DNA of 64,000 nt from Actinoallomurus liliacearum (GTDB lineage: Bacteria > Actinomycetota > Actinomycetes > Streptosporangiales > Streptosporangiaceae). The notes below the pieces were generated by a model that searched no databases, was not told the origin of the DNA, and was given only the letters and a program-made list of their open reading frames with translations. The number at the start of each line of letters is the position of its first letter. Within the stretch, counting starts at the first letter, position 1. Position numbers and translations under genes: made by a program. Below, in pieces: positions 7,036 to 15,099 of this stretch. The stretch spans positions 558,001-622,000 of the forward strand of contig NZ_BAABHJ010000005.1 in assembly GCF_039542035.1 (NCBI RefSeq). Direction: 5' to 3'.

Positions 7036-8238
7036 ATGACCGAGCGGGACCTCGGAAGGGTGCTGGTGATCGGGGCGGGGATCGGCGGGCTGACGCTCGC
7101 CCACACGCTCGTCGGCGCTGGTATCGACGTGCGCGTGTACGAGGCCGACGACGACACCGGCGATCGACCCCAGGGGTATCGGATCGGGTTGGCGCCCGCC
7201 GGGATGGCGGGACTGCGCGCGAGCCTGCCAAGGCGGCTCTACGAACTGGTCGAGGCCACCAGCGGAAGTCTCACCGGGCCCGGCCTGCTGTTCGACGAAC
7301 AGCTCACCCTGCTCCACAGCGACCTGGAAGGACCGGCGGCGGACGCCCGGGCGATGGACCGGCAGGTACTGCGGCGGATCCTCCTCGGAGGCCTTGGGGA
7401 CCGGGTCGCGTACCGCAAGCGGCTCACCGGCCTCATGGAGAGGGCGGACGGGCCAGTGACCGCGCACTTCGCCGACGGCACGGAGGCCACCGGTGACGTG
7501 CTGGTCGGCGCCGACGGCGGAAACTCGGTGGTGCGCCGGCATGTGGCGCCCGAGGTGCGGCTCGTCCCAGCGGACCTGTGCGGGGCGATGGGACGCACCC
7601 CCATCACCGAGCGCTTCCTGCGACTGGTGCCAGGCCGCGGCACGATGGTGAAGGGCCCGGGGATCACGCTGATGCTGGGACGCATGCAGTTCGGCACCGA
7701 GCCGTCCGCGGCGGCCGCCGAGCTCGCTCCCGGCCTTGACATGCCGTACCGCGACAGCTACGTGCGCTGGGTGCTGCTGGTGCCGCCGGACCATCCCGCG
7801 GCCGCCGACGCGGGGCGCGGCCGGTGGGACGCGCGCGAGGTGGTCCTAGGGCTCATCGACGGCTGGCATCCCGATCTGCGGGAACTGGTGCGCTCGGCCG
7901 ACATGAGCGCCATCGGCAGATCCAGGATCTACGACCGGCCGATGCCGCCGTGGCCGGCGGGCCGGGTCACGTTGCTCGGCGACGCGGCCCACCTGACGCT
8001 GGCCAGCGGCGGGAACGGCGCGACCACCGCGATCCAGGACGCCGTCCGGCTGTGCGCGCGCCTGGACGAGGTCCGCCGTGGCGAACGCCGGCCGGCCTCG
8101 GCGCTGGCGGTGTACCAGGCCGACCTCCTCGAACGCGGTAACGCGGCGGTGGAGGCCGGCAAGGAGGCGCTGAAGAGGTTCGTCCCGGCGGGGGAGACCG
8201 CGGACCTCCCGCGCGCCGCCCACGGCGCGGAGGGATGA
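7036..8238 (+). CDS. FAD-dependent aromatic-ring/drug monooxygenase
   Basis: 400 aa class A flavoprotein hydroxylase. It has the dinucleotide-binding GAGIGG at 13-18 with the acidic end of strand 2 (YEADDDTG), the DG motif GADGG at 158-162, and the GD motif GDAAHLTLASGGNGATT around D316 that binds FAD ribityl and flavin. It hydroxylates an aromatic or polyketide-like substrate using NAD(P)H and O2. The divergent TetR repressor and its tandem operator control it by inference. A hydrolase follows after 4 bases, so oxidation and hydrolysis may act on one compound, as in small detoxification cassettes. Confidence 0.9.
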   Translation: MTERDLGRVLVIGAGIGGLTLAHTLVGAGIDVRVYEADDDTGDRPQGYRIGLAPAGMAGLRASLPRRLYELVEATSGSLTGPGLLFDEQLTLLHSDLEGPAADARAMDRQVLRRILLGGLGDRVAYRKRLTGLMERADGPVTAHFADGTEATGDVLVGADGGNSVVRRHVAPEVRLVPADLCGAMGRTPITERFLRLVPGRGTMVKGPGITLMLGRMQFGTEPSAAAAELAPGLDMPYRDSYVRWVLLVPPDHPAAADAGRGRWDAREVVLGLIDGWHPDLRELVRSADMSAIGRSRIYDRPMPPWPAGRVTLLGDAAHLTLASGGNGATTAIQDAVRLCARLDEVRRGERRPASALAVYQADLLERGNAAVEAGKEALKRFVPAGETADLPRAAHGAEG

Positions 8239-8242
8239 CAGG

Positions 8243-9091
8243 ATGCGCGACTACGAAAAGGGCCGGGTGCGTTCCGCCGACGGCACGACGATCGGCTACC
8301 GGATCTACGGCGACGGCCCCGCACTGATCCTCCTGCACGGCGGAATGCTGGCGTCGCAGCATCTCACCAAGCTCGCCGACGCCATGGCGGCCGAATACAC
8401 CGTCTACGTGCCCGACCGGCGCGGACGCGGGCTCAGCGGCGGACACGGTGACGACTTCCACGTGAGTCGTGAGGTGGAGGACGTACAGGCGCTCGTCGCG
8501 GAGACCGGAGCGTCGATGATCTTCGGCCTGAGCGCGGGCGCGCTCGTCGCACTGCGCGCGGCGCTCGCTGTCCCCGCGCTCGACCGAGTCGCCCTGTACG
8601 AGCCTCCCCTGTCCGTCAACGGCTCCGTACCGATGGAGTGGCTGCCGCGCTACGAGCAGGAACTCGCCGAGGGCAGACTCGCCGCCGCGCTGATCACCGT
8701 GTTCAAGGGCCTGCGGACCGAGCCGTTGGCCAACTGGATTCCGCGATCGGTGCTCCTGCCGCTGCTGACGATCGGCTCGCGCCTGCTACGCGAGTCCTCG
8801 GGCGATGACGTCGCGGTCATGGAGCTCATACCGACGGAGCGCTTCGACATGCAGATCATAAGGGAGATGGCCGACACGTTGCCGGACTACACGGCGCTGC
8901 AGGCGCGGGTGCTGCTGCTCGGCGGGTCGAAGAGCCCGGCCTACCTGATCGAGCCGCTGGAGAGACTCGCGACCATCCTCCCGCACGCGCGGAGCGCCAT
9001 CCTCCCGGGCCTCGGTCACTCGGGGCCGGAGAACGACGGAGACCCCGGTGCCGTCGCCCAGGCCCTGCGCACATTCTTCAACGAGCAGTGA
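8243..9091 (+). CDS. Alpha/beta hydrolase
   Basis: 282 aa. The core starts YRIYGDGPALILLHGG (oxyanion hole HGG). The nucleophile is S97 in GLSAG and the catalytic His is H259 in GLGHSG. The strand-7 acid is not obvious: GGSKSPAYL stands where an Asp would be expected. It starts 4 bases after the monooxygenase and is most likely co-transcribed and under the same TetR operators. The substrate is unknown. Confidence 0.85.
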   Translation: MRDYEKGRVRSADGTTIGYRIYGDGPALILLHGGMLASQHLTKLADAMAAEYTVYVPDRRGRGLSGGHGDDFHVSREVEDVQALVAETGASMIFGLSAGALVALRAALAVPALDRVALYEPPLSVNGSVPMEWLPRYEQELAEGRLAAALITVFKGLRTEPLANWIPRSVLLPLLTIGSRLLRESSGDDVAVMELIPTERFDMQIIREMADTLPDYTALQARVLLLGGSKSPAYLIEPLERLATILPHARSAILPGLGHSGPENDGDPGAVAQALRTFFNEQ

Positions 9092-9148
9092 CGTTCATGG
9101 CCGGAGTTCTGCTCCGATGGAACGAGGCCGGAGCGCCGCCTCCGATCC

Positions 9149-10018
9149 TCATGCGATCAATCCTGCCAGTGCGTCCAGCGCCCGGATCACCACCTCGGAA
9201 CAGGGCGGCCGCAGCGGCGATCGTACGGTGGCGTCGGCGATCAGGCCGCGCTCGGCGAGCACCGCCTTGATGACGGTGGGGGAGGGTTCGGCGAACAGCG
9301 CGTTCACCAGGGGCAGCAGGGCGTCGTGGAGGTCGCGGGCGCGCGCGGCGTCCCCGTCCCGTACGGCGTCGGCCAGTGCGGCGAACGCCGCCGGGGCGAC
9401 GTTCGCCGAGGCCGTGATGCCGCCCGCCGCGCCGAGTTGCAGCATCGGGTACAGGAACGCGTCGTCGCCGCCGAGCACGCCCCGGCCCTCGGCGAGCAGC
9501 GTCAGGGTGTCCGCGTCGATCGCCCCCGGGCAGTGCTTGATCCCGGCGACGTGCTCGGTGGCGAGCAGTTCGAGGAGCGTCTCGACGCGCAGCGTCTTCC
9601 CCGTCCGGTACGGGATGTTGTAGACGATCAGCGGTACCCCGGCCGCCGCGCCGATCGCCGCGAAGTGCTCGAGGACGCCCTCGTCGGTGGGCCGGAGGTA
9701 GTACGGCACGACCGCGAGGAGCAGGTCCGCGTCGACGGCACGGTCGATCGCCTGCCGGACGGACTCCTCGGTGCCGATCGTCCCCACGCCGACGGTGAGC
9801 GGCGCGCCGTACTCCTCGCTGATCTTCCGGCACGTCGCGATGACCGTACGCCGTTCGTCGGCGGTGAGCAGGGCGGCCTCGCCCGTGGTGGCGAGCACGA
9901 CGAGTCCTGCCGCGCCCTCGGTCAGGACGTGGTGGGCCAGGCCTTCGAGGGAGGGGACGTCGAGGGCGCCGTCGGGCCCGAACGGTGTGACGAGCGGAAC
10001 GTGGATCCCGTGGAGCAT
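9149..10018 (-). CDS. DapA/N-acetylneuraminate-lyase family class I aldolase
   Basis: 289 aa from ATG 10018, preceded by GAGAGGTG. Schiff-base TIM barrel: ATTGEAALL matches the GTTGE substrate loop, YNIPYRTGKTL holds the catalytic Tyr, and the lysine is in AGIKHCPGAID. The family includes dihydrodipicolinate synthase (lysine and diaminopimelate synthesis) and several lyases. An isolated copy next to an exporter and not next to dap genes could be a paralogue with another substrate. It sits 4 bases behind the EamA gene in one operon. Confidence 0.85.
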   Translation of the reverse strand: MLHGIHVPLVTPFGPDGALDVPSLEGLAHHVLTEGAAGLVVLATTGEAALLTADERRTVIATCRKISEEYGAPLTVGVGTIGTEESVRQAIDRAVDADLLLAVVPYYLRPTDEGVLEHFAAIGAAAGVPLIVYNIPYRTGKTLRVETLLELLATEHVAGIKHCPGAIDADTLTLLAEGRGVLGGDDAFLYPMLQLGAAGGITASANVAPAAFAALADAVRDGDAARARDLHDALLPLVNALFAEPSPTVIKAVLAERGLIADATVRSPLRPPCSEVVIRALDALAGLIA

Positions 10019-10022
10019 GAGG

Positions 10023-10955
10023 TCACCTCTCGGCGAGCGCGGCGGCCGGGGCGTCGGCCCGGGGGCGGACGGCGGCCGTACGGCGGCGGAGGCTGCCGAG
10101 GGCGACGCCACCGACGATGAGGACACCGGCGACCAGGTCGGGGACGGTGATGCGCTCGCCGAGCAGGAGCGCGGCCGAGGACACCCCGAACAGCGGCACC
10201 AGCAGCGAGTAGATCGCCACCTGACCGGCGTCGTACCGGCGCAGCAGCCACCCCCAGAGGCCGAACCCGACGAGGGTCGACAGGTACGCGATGTAGGCGA
10301 GCGCGCCCAGGCCGCCGGCGGAGATGTGCGCCAGCGCGTGCAGGTCCGTACGCGGCCCCTCGAAGATCAGCGAGAGCGCGAGCAGCGGCAGCGGCGGGAT
10401 CAGGCTGACCCAGACCATGAACCCGAACATGTCCGGCGGCTGCGCCTTCCGCATGCCGATGTTGGCCAGCCCCCACATGCCCGCCGCGCCGAGGCACAGC
10501 GCGAACGCCAGCACGGGCCCGCCCTGGCCCAGCGACCCGGCGATCACCGCGATGCCGGTGAAGGCCACGAGCATGCCCGCCACCTGCGCCCGGCGCATGC
10601 GCTCACCGAGCATCGGCACGGCGAAGGCGGCGGTGAACAGCGCCTGCGTCTGCAGCACGAGCGACGACAACCCGGCCGGCATCCCCAGGTGCATGGCGAT
10701 GAACAGCAGGCCGAACTGCCCGACCCCGAGCGGCAGTCCGATGAGCGTCATCCGGTGCCACGGGATCGCGGGCCGCCGGACGAACAGGACCGCGGGGAAC
10801 GCCGCCGCCACGAACCGCAGGGCCGCGAACAGCAGCGGCGGCAGGGCGCCGAGCCCCACATGGATGATGACGAAGTTGAATCCCCAGATCGCGGCGATCA
10901 GCACCGCGATCGCGATGTCCCGAGGTCTCATGACTCTGATCGTCGCGGTCGCCAT
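10023..10955 (-). CDS. EamA family (DMT superfamily) transporter
   Basis: 310 aa with ten hydrophobic segments arranged as two EamA repeats: AIWGFNFVIIHVGL begins the first, and the second ends LGERITVPDLVAGVLIVGGVAL. The family mostly exports metabolites such as amino acids across the plasma membrane. An alternative ATG at 10931 lies 8 codons in. Divergent from the LysR gene (11005) and co-directional with the DapA-like aldolase, so LysR probably governs an export/aldolase pair. Confidence 0.88.
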   Translation of the reverse strand: MATATIRVMRPRDIAIAVLIAAIWGFNFVIIHVGLGALPPLLFAALRFVAAAFPAVLFVRRPAIPWHRMTLIGLPLGVGQFGLLFIAMHLGMPAGLSSLVLQTQALFTAAFAVPMLGERMRRAQVAGMLVAFTGIAVIAGSLGQGGPVLAFALCLGAAGMWGLANIGMRKAQPPDMFGFMVWVSLIPPLPLLALSLIFEGPRTDLHALAHISAGGLGALAYIAYLSTLVGFGLWGWLLRRYDAGQVAIYSLLVPLFGVSSAALLLGERITVPDLVAGVLIVGGVALGSLRRRTAAVRPRADAPAAALAER

Positions 10956-10988
10956 TCTTTAGGACAAGCGAATGTTCCTTAAGCTCTC

Positions 10989-11007
10989 CATGTAGCATGC
11001 CTACATG
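10989..11007. promoter_or_regulatory. Dyad overlapping the LysR gene start, candidate autoregulatory site
   Basis: Arms CATGTAG (10989-10995) and CTACATG (11001-11007) flank a 5-base centre; the second arm contains the ATG of the lysR gene at 11005. A second, weaker dyad (AGGACA ... TGTTCCT, about 10961-10979) lies toward the eamA start. LysR proteins usually bind T-N11-A dyads in such divergent gaps. Assignment is by position. Confidence 0.5.
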
Positions 11008-11934
11008 CTCGACCTGGAGCGGCTTCGTGCCCTCAACGCCGTGGCCACGTACGGTTCCGTCAGCGCCGCGGCGGAGGTCCTTCACGTCACGACCTCGGCC
11101 GTCTCCCAGCAGGTCGCCAAGCTGGAGCGGGAGACCGGACAGAAGCTCCTGGAGCGCAACGGCCGAGGGGTCCGGCTCACCGACGCCGCCGCGCTCCTCG
11201 CCGCGCACGCCGAGCGCATCCTCGCCATGGTCGAGGCCGCGGAGTCCGACCTCGAGGCCCAGCGTGGCGCCGTCGTCGGCGAGCTCGCCATCACGGCGTT
11301 CCCCACGGCGGCGCGCGGCCTGATGCCCGGCGCGCTGGGGCGGCTCGCCAAGGAGCACCCCCTCCTGACGGTGACGCTGCGCGAACTGGAACCGCACGCC
11401 AGCCTGCCCCTCGCCGCCCGCGGCGAGATCGACCTGGGCGTCGTCCAGGACTGGTTCAACGTGCCGCTCGCCATCCCGGACGGCCTGGTCAAGGCGCCGC
11501 TGCTCGACGACGTCGCGGACCTCGCCCTTCCCGCCGACCACCCGCTCGCCGATCGCGAGGTCATCGACCTGGCCGACCTGCGCGGAGAGATGTGGATCGC
11601 CCAGTCGGCCGGCGCGATCTGCCGCGACTGGCTGGAGCACACGCTCCGGACGGCCGGCCTGGAGCCGCGCATCAGCCACACCGCCGACGAGTACGCCACG
11701 CAGCTCGCCCTCGTGGCGGCCGGACTGGGCAGCGCCATCCTGCCGCGCCTGGGCCGCTGCGACGTCCCGCCCGGTGTCCGCATCGTCGCCGTGCGTCCCG
11801 CGCTGACACGGCACGTGTACGGGATCTGGCGCGCCGAGGCGGCCCGCCGTCCGGCCATTCGCGCCGCCGTCGCCGCCCTCCGCGCCGCCGCCACGGACCT
11901 GGGGCTGAACGCGCCCGTTCCTCACGGAGAGTGA
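11005..11934 (+). CDS. LysR family transcriptional regulator
   Basis: 309 aa. Winged HTH at residues 1-60 (LERLRALNAVATYGSVSAAAEVLHVTTSAVSQQVAKLE), then a linker helix, then a periplasmic-binding-protein-like effector domain from about residue 92. It reads away from the eamA-aldolase operon across 49 bases. Divergent control of that operon is the simplest inference; effector unknown. Confidence 0.92.
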   Translation: MLDLERLRALNAVATYGSVSAAAEVLHVTTSAVSQQVAKLERETGQKLLERNGRGVRLTDAAALLAAHAERILAMVEAAESDLEAQRGAVVGELAITAFPTAARGLMPGALGRLAKEHPLLTVTLRELEPHASLPLAARGEIDLGVVQDWFNVPLAIPDGLVKAPLLDDVADLALPADHPLADREVIDLADLRGEMWIAQSAGAICRDWLEHTLRTAGLEPRISHTADEYATQLALVAAGLGSAILPRLGRCDVPPGVRIVAVRPALTRHVYGIWRAEAARRPAIRAAVAALRAAATDLGLNAPVPHGE

Positions 11935-11965
11935 CCGAGTGTCCCGCCACGGGTAGGGGCGCGAC

Positions 11966-12505
11966 ATGTGGACACGAGCAACGATCGAAGGAATGATCGC
12001 CGGACTCGTCGGCGCGCTGGCGATGACGGCCAGTGAGAAGCTCGAACAACGATGGACGCGGCGCCCGGACTCCCACGTCCCGACGCGGACGCTGGAACGC
12101 CTGACGGGCCTCTCGGAGCACCCCCGGCGGCAACCGCGTTCGCGCAACCTCGCCATGCATCTCGGACAGGGCATGCTCATGGGCGGGCTGCGCGGGGTGA
12201 TGGCCACGGCCGGGCTGCGCGGCCCCTGGGCCTCGGCGATGTTCGGGGTGGTCCGCCTGACCAACGACCAGATCCTGGAGAACGCGACGGGCGTCGGCGC
12301 TCCGCCCTGGACCTGGCCGCGCCGCGAACTCGCCGTCGACCTGCTGCACAAGGGGGTCTACGCCGCCGCGACCGGCCTGGTCGCCGACACGCTGGCCGCC
12401 TGGCACGGCCCGGGTCCCGGCCAGTGGCACGCGGCCCTGCGCCGGGGACGCCGCGGGGACGTCGCACCGGTCCCGAGACGGCGACTACGCCCCGCGGTCC
12501 GGTGA
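11966..12505 (+). CDS. Hypothetical membrane-associated protein
   Basis: 179 aa, not assigned to a named family. It begins with a hydrophobic segment (residues about 8-22, IEGMIAGLVGALAMTA) and has two more moderately hydrophobic helices, one with LGQGMLMGGLRGVMATAGL and one with LLHKGVYAAATGLVADTLA. Gly-rich helices and the pattern recall small conserved actinobacterial membrane proteins such as DUF1440-like, but the match is weak. The tail is Arg-rich. ATG at 11966 lies 31 bases after lysR, so it could be read with it. Confidence 0.6.
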   Translation: MWTRATIEGMIAGLVGALAMTASEKLEQRWTRRPDSHVPTRTLERLTGLSEHPRRQPRSRNLAMHLGQGMLMGGLRGVMATAGLRGPWASAMFGVVRLTNDQILENATGVGAPPWTWPRRELAVDLLHKGVYAAATGLVADTLAAWHGPGPGQWHAALRRGRRGDVAPVPRRRLRPAVR

Positions 12506-12509
12506 CCAC

Positions 12510-12539
12510 CCAAAATCATTCTTTTTTCGCGAATTTTGG
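12510..12539 (+). terminator. AT-rich stem-loop after the hypothetical membrane protein
   Basis: Arms CCAAAAT (12510-12516) and ATTTTGG (12533-12539) enclose a loop containing CTTTTTTC. It lies 5 bases after the stop at 12505 in an otherwise GC-rich region. The internal T-run fits termination, although the stem is AT-rich and short. Confidence 0.4.
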
Positions 12540-12573
12540 ATCGCGACTTCATTCCCGCAGGTCAACGAGAAAT

Positions 12574-12590
12574 GCGAACACGCTGTTCGC
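12574..12590. promoter_or_regulatory. Dyad upstream of the NmrA-like gene
   Basis: GCGAACA (12574-12580), centre CGC, TGTTCGC (12584-12590): perfect 7-bp arms, with further AA/TT agreement outside one mismatch. It lies 68 bases before the ATG at 12658 and has the form of a repressor site. No adjacent regulator gene exists to name a binder. Confidence 0.45.
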
Positions 12591-12657
12591 GTTTGCCGTC
12601 CCCGGAAGCGCTGGCGAGGATGAACGCCCTTGATCGATCGCGCAGCGGGGAGACGTC

Positions 12658-13503
12658 ATGCCGATACTGGTCACCGGAGCGACCGGCACGGTCGGGAGCA
12701 GCCTCGTCCGGCAACTCGTTGCCGCCGGTCAGGAGGTCCGGGCCGTGACCCGCGATCCCGCCTCGCGGGCGGCCGCCGCCCTGCCGCCGGAGGCCGAGGT
12801 GGTCGCCGGGGACTTCGGTCGGCCGGAGAGCCTGGTTTCCGCCCTTCGCGGGGTCGAGCGGATGCACCTGGTGGCGATCGGCGAGTCGCTGACCACCGGC
12901 CCCCGGATCCTCGAAGTCGCGAAGGAGGCCGGCGTACGGCGGATCGTGCACCTCGGCCACAACGATCCGAGCCGCGACGACGACGATCCCATGGAGGCGC
13001 GGCACCGCGTCCTGCACCGGACCATCGAGAACTCCGGTCTCGAGTGGACGCACATCTTCCCCGGCGAGTTCATGGCCAACACCCGTGAGTGGGTCGCGTC
13101 GATCAGGACGGAGAGCGTCGTGCGCGCCCCGTTCGGCGACTGGACCAGCGCGATGGTCCACGAGGCCGACATCGCCGCCGTCGCCCTGGCCGCCCTCCTG
13201 GAGGACGGCCACATCGGGCGGACCTACGTGCCGACCGGCCCGGAGCCCGTACGACGCCGCGACGCCGTACGGCTGATCGGCGAGGCCATCGGCCGCGAGG
13301 TCCGGTTCGTCGAGCTCACCCCCGACGAGGCGCGGGAGCACTGGAAGGACCGGTACCCCGAGCAGGTCATCGAGTGGTTCCTGGAGATGGGCCGGTACCT
13401 GGACGGCAACGCCTGGGTCTCGCCCGTGGTCGAGGAGGTCACCGGCCGTCCGGGCCGTACCTTCGCCCGGTGGGCCGCCGACCACGCCGCCGACTTCCGC
13501 TGA
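12658..13503 (+). CDS. NmrA-like NAD(P)-binding atypical short-chain dehydrogenase
   Basis: 281 aa. N-terminal TGATGTVGS nucleotide loop at about 6-14, then an extended-SDR/NmrA body (VVAGDFGRPESL, VRRIVHLGHND). It lacks a canonical YxxxK, as many NmrA-like redox sensors or quinone reductase homologues do. The C-terminal part (EAIGREVRFVEL) is typical of the family. It stands alone and converges on the hydrolase at 13534. Function in the cell is not predictable. Confidence 0.85.
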   Translation: MPILVTGATGTVGSSLVRQLVAAGQEVRAVTRDPASRAAAALPPEAEVVAGDFGRPESLVSALRGVERMHLVAIGESLTTGPRILEVAKEAGVRRIVHLGHNDPSRDDDDPMEARHRVLHRTIENSGLEWTHIFPGEFMANTREWVASIRTESVVRAPFGDWTSAMVHEADIAAVALAALLEDGHIGRTYVPTGPEPVRRRDAVRLIGEAIGREVRFVELTPDEAREHWKDRYPEQVIEWFLEMGRYLDGNAWVSPVVEEVTGRPGRTFARWAADHAADFR

Positions 13504-13533
13504 CCGGCGAGCCGTCCGCGACTCGACGGCGGC

Positions 13534-14349
13534 TCAGCCCTTGATGAACGCGAGCAGGTCGGCGTTGAGCTCGTCGTGGTGGCTGGCGAAGATGCCGTGC
13601 CCGGCGGTCGGGTACTCCTTGTACACGGTGCCCGGGATGATCTCGGCGGTGCGGCGGCCGGTCACGTCCACCGGCGCCGAGAAGTCCGCCGCGCCGTGGA
13701 CGACGAGCGTGGGGATGGTGATCTCGCGCAGCCCGGCGCGGTGGTCGGTGTGGAACAGCGCGTGCTGGAACTTCAGCACCGCCCACGGCGAGGTGGCCTC
13801 GCACTCCCGGATCATCCAGGCGATAAGGGCGGGGGACACCGCCGGGCCGAGGTGGGTGGCGAAGAAGACCTGGGCCTGGTCGGAGAGCCACTTGGGTCGG
13901 TCGGCGCGGATCTTGGCCTGCATGGCCTCGAAGAGGGCCTCCGGGATGCCGGCCGGGTTGTCCTCGGTCTGCTTCAGGAACGGCAGCATCGCGGAGATGA
14001 ACACGGCGCGGGCGACGCGCTCCTCGCCGTGCCGGGCGAGGTAACGGGCGATCTCGCCGCCGCCCATGGAGTGGCCGACGAGGGTGACGTCCCGCAGGTC
14101 GAGGTGCTCGATCAGCGCGGCCAGGTCGTCCGCGGTGGTGTCCAGGTCGTATCCGCCGGAGGGCCGGTCCGAGCGCCCGTGGCCCCGCCGGTCCAGCGCG
14201 ACGCACCGGTAGCCCCGCTCGACGAAGAAGGGGATCTGGTACTCCCACATGTCGGTGCTGAGCATGCAGCTGGCGACGAAGACGATCGTCGGGCCCTGGC
14301 CGTAGTCCTCGTAGGCGAGGCGGGTTCCGTCAGCGGTCTCGAAGAACAT
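13534..14349 (-). CDS. Alpha/beta hydrolase of the non-heme chloroperoxidase/esterase type
   Basis: 271 aa. The triad is visible: S94 in GHSMGG, D222 in HGAADFSAP, H251 in TAGHGIF. The start MFFETADGTRLAYEDYGQGP and the DRRGHGRSDRP loop are typical of cofactor-free haloperoxidases, most of which act as esterases or perhydrolases. The ATG at 14349 has AAGGAG 8 bases upstream. It is monocistronic, divergent from the ECF sigma gene. Confidence 0.9.
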   Translation of the reverse strand: MFFETADGTRLAYEDYGQGPTIVFVASCMLSTDMWEYQIPFFVERGYRCVALDRRGHGRSDRPSGGYDLDTTADDLAALIEHLDLRDVTLVGHSMGGGEIARYLARHGEERVARAVFISAMLPFLKQTEDNPAGIPEALFEAMQAKIRADRPKWLSDQAQVFFATHLGPAVSPALIAWMIRECEATSPWAVLKFQHALFHTDHRAGLREITIPTLVVHGAADFSAPVDVTGRRTAEIIPGTVYKEYPTAGHGIFASHHDELNADLLAFIKG

Positions 14350-14541
14350 GGGGTCGCTCCTTGGTCTGTCTCGCGTGGTCCGACGTCATGAATCCTCCCG
14401 GCGTACGGGAACGGGGTCGATTACGTCCGAGGTAACAGGCGGCCCTACCGGCGATCTTCTTGAAGGTGATCGGTAAAGGCGGCGGGGGCCGTCGGAAGTA
14501 CTGGTGAAAGGTCACCGACTCACCGAAGGGCAGGGACTCCG

Positions 14542-15099
14542 TTGGGCGACTCCGAGGACTCCCGAAGACGCTTCACCGAGCTGTACGACGAGAACTACCG
14601 GCGCGTGCTCGGCTACGTGATCACGCGCGCCGAGCCGGACGTGGCGGAGGACATCGTCAGCGAGACGTTCGTCATCGCGTGGCGCCGCCTGGACGACATC
14701 CGCGAGCCGGCGCTGCCCTGGCTGCTGGGCGTCGCCCGGAACCTCCTGCGCAAGCAGTGGGACAACGGCTCCCGGCGGCGTGCGCTGGTCGACCGGGTCA
14801 CCGCGATGACCACCGACGAGGACCTGGTGGCGTGGGACGTCGCCGACCACGTCGTGGAGCGTGACAGCGCACTGGCGGCCATCGGCGGGATGTCCGAGAA
14901 CGACCTCGAGGTCCTCTCGCTCGTCATGTGGCACGGCCTGGCCCCGCGAGAGGCCGCCAAGGTCGTCGGCTGCTCGACCGCGGCGTTCTTCGTCCGCCTG
15001 CACCGCGCGCGGCGCCGCCTCGCCAGGGCGATCGACAGCGCCCCCGCGCCCGATGCCCGCCGCCCCGTGTCCCGCGCCGCCGACAAGGCCGCCCGATGA
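14542..15099 (+). CDS. ECF subfamily RNA polymerase sigma factor
   Basis: 185 aa. Region 2 is FTELYDENYRRVLGYVITR...AEDIVSETFVIAWRRLDDI and region 4 is LAPREAAKVVGCSTAAFFVRLHRARRRL. The TTG start at 14542 gives the normal length. Its stop overlaps the start of the next gene (ATGA at 15096). A small dyad GGTGA/TCACC at 14503-14516 lies just upstream. The partner gene codes for a membrane-anchored CU044_5270 protein; these pairs recur in Actinomadura-type genomes, so that protein may act as its anti-sigma factor or sensor. Confidence 0.92.
   Translation: MGDSEDSRRRFTELYDENYRRVLGYVITRAEPDVAEDIVSETFVIAWRRLDDIREPALPWLLGVARNLLRKQWDNGSRRRALVDRVTAMTTDEDLVAWDVADHVVERDSALAAIGGMSENDLEVLSLVMWHGLAPREAAKVVGCSTAAFFVRLHRARRRLARAIDSAPAPDARRPVSRAADKAAR

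Noticed and set aside
9092..9148. Small gene between the hydrolase and the aldolase stops
   Set aside because: Only 57 bases between convergent stops; open frames there are shadows of the two genes.
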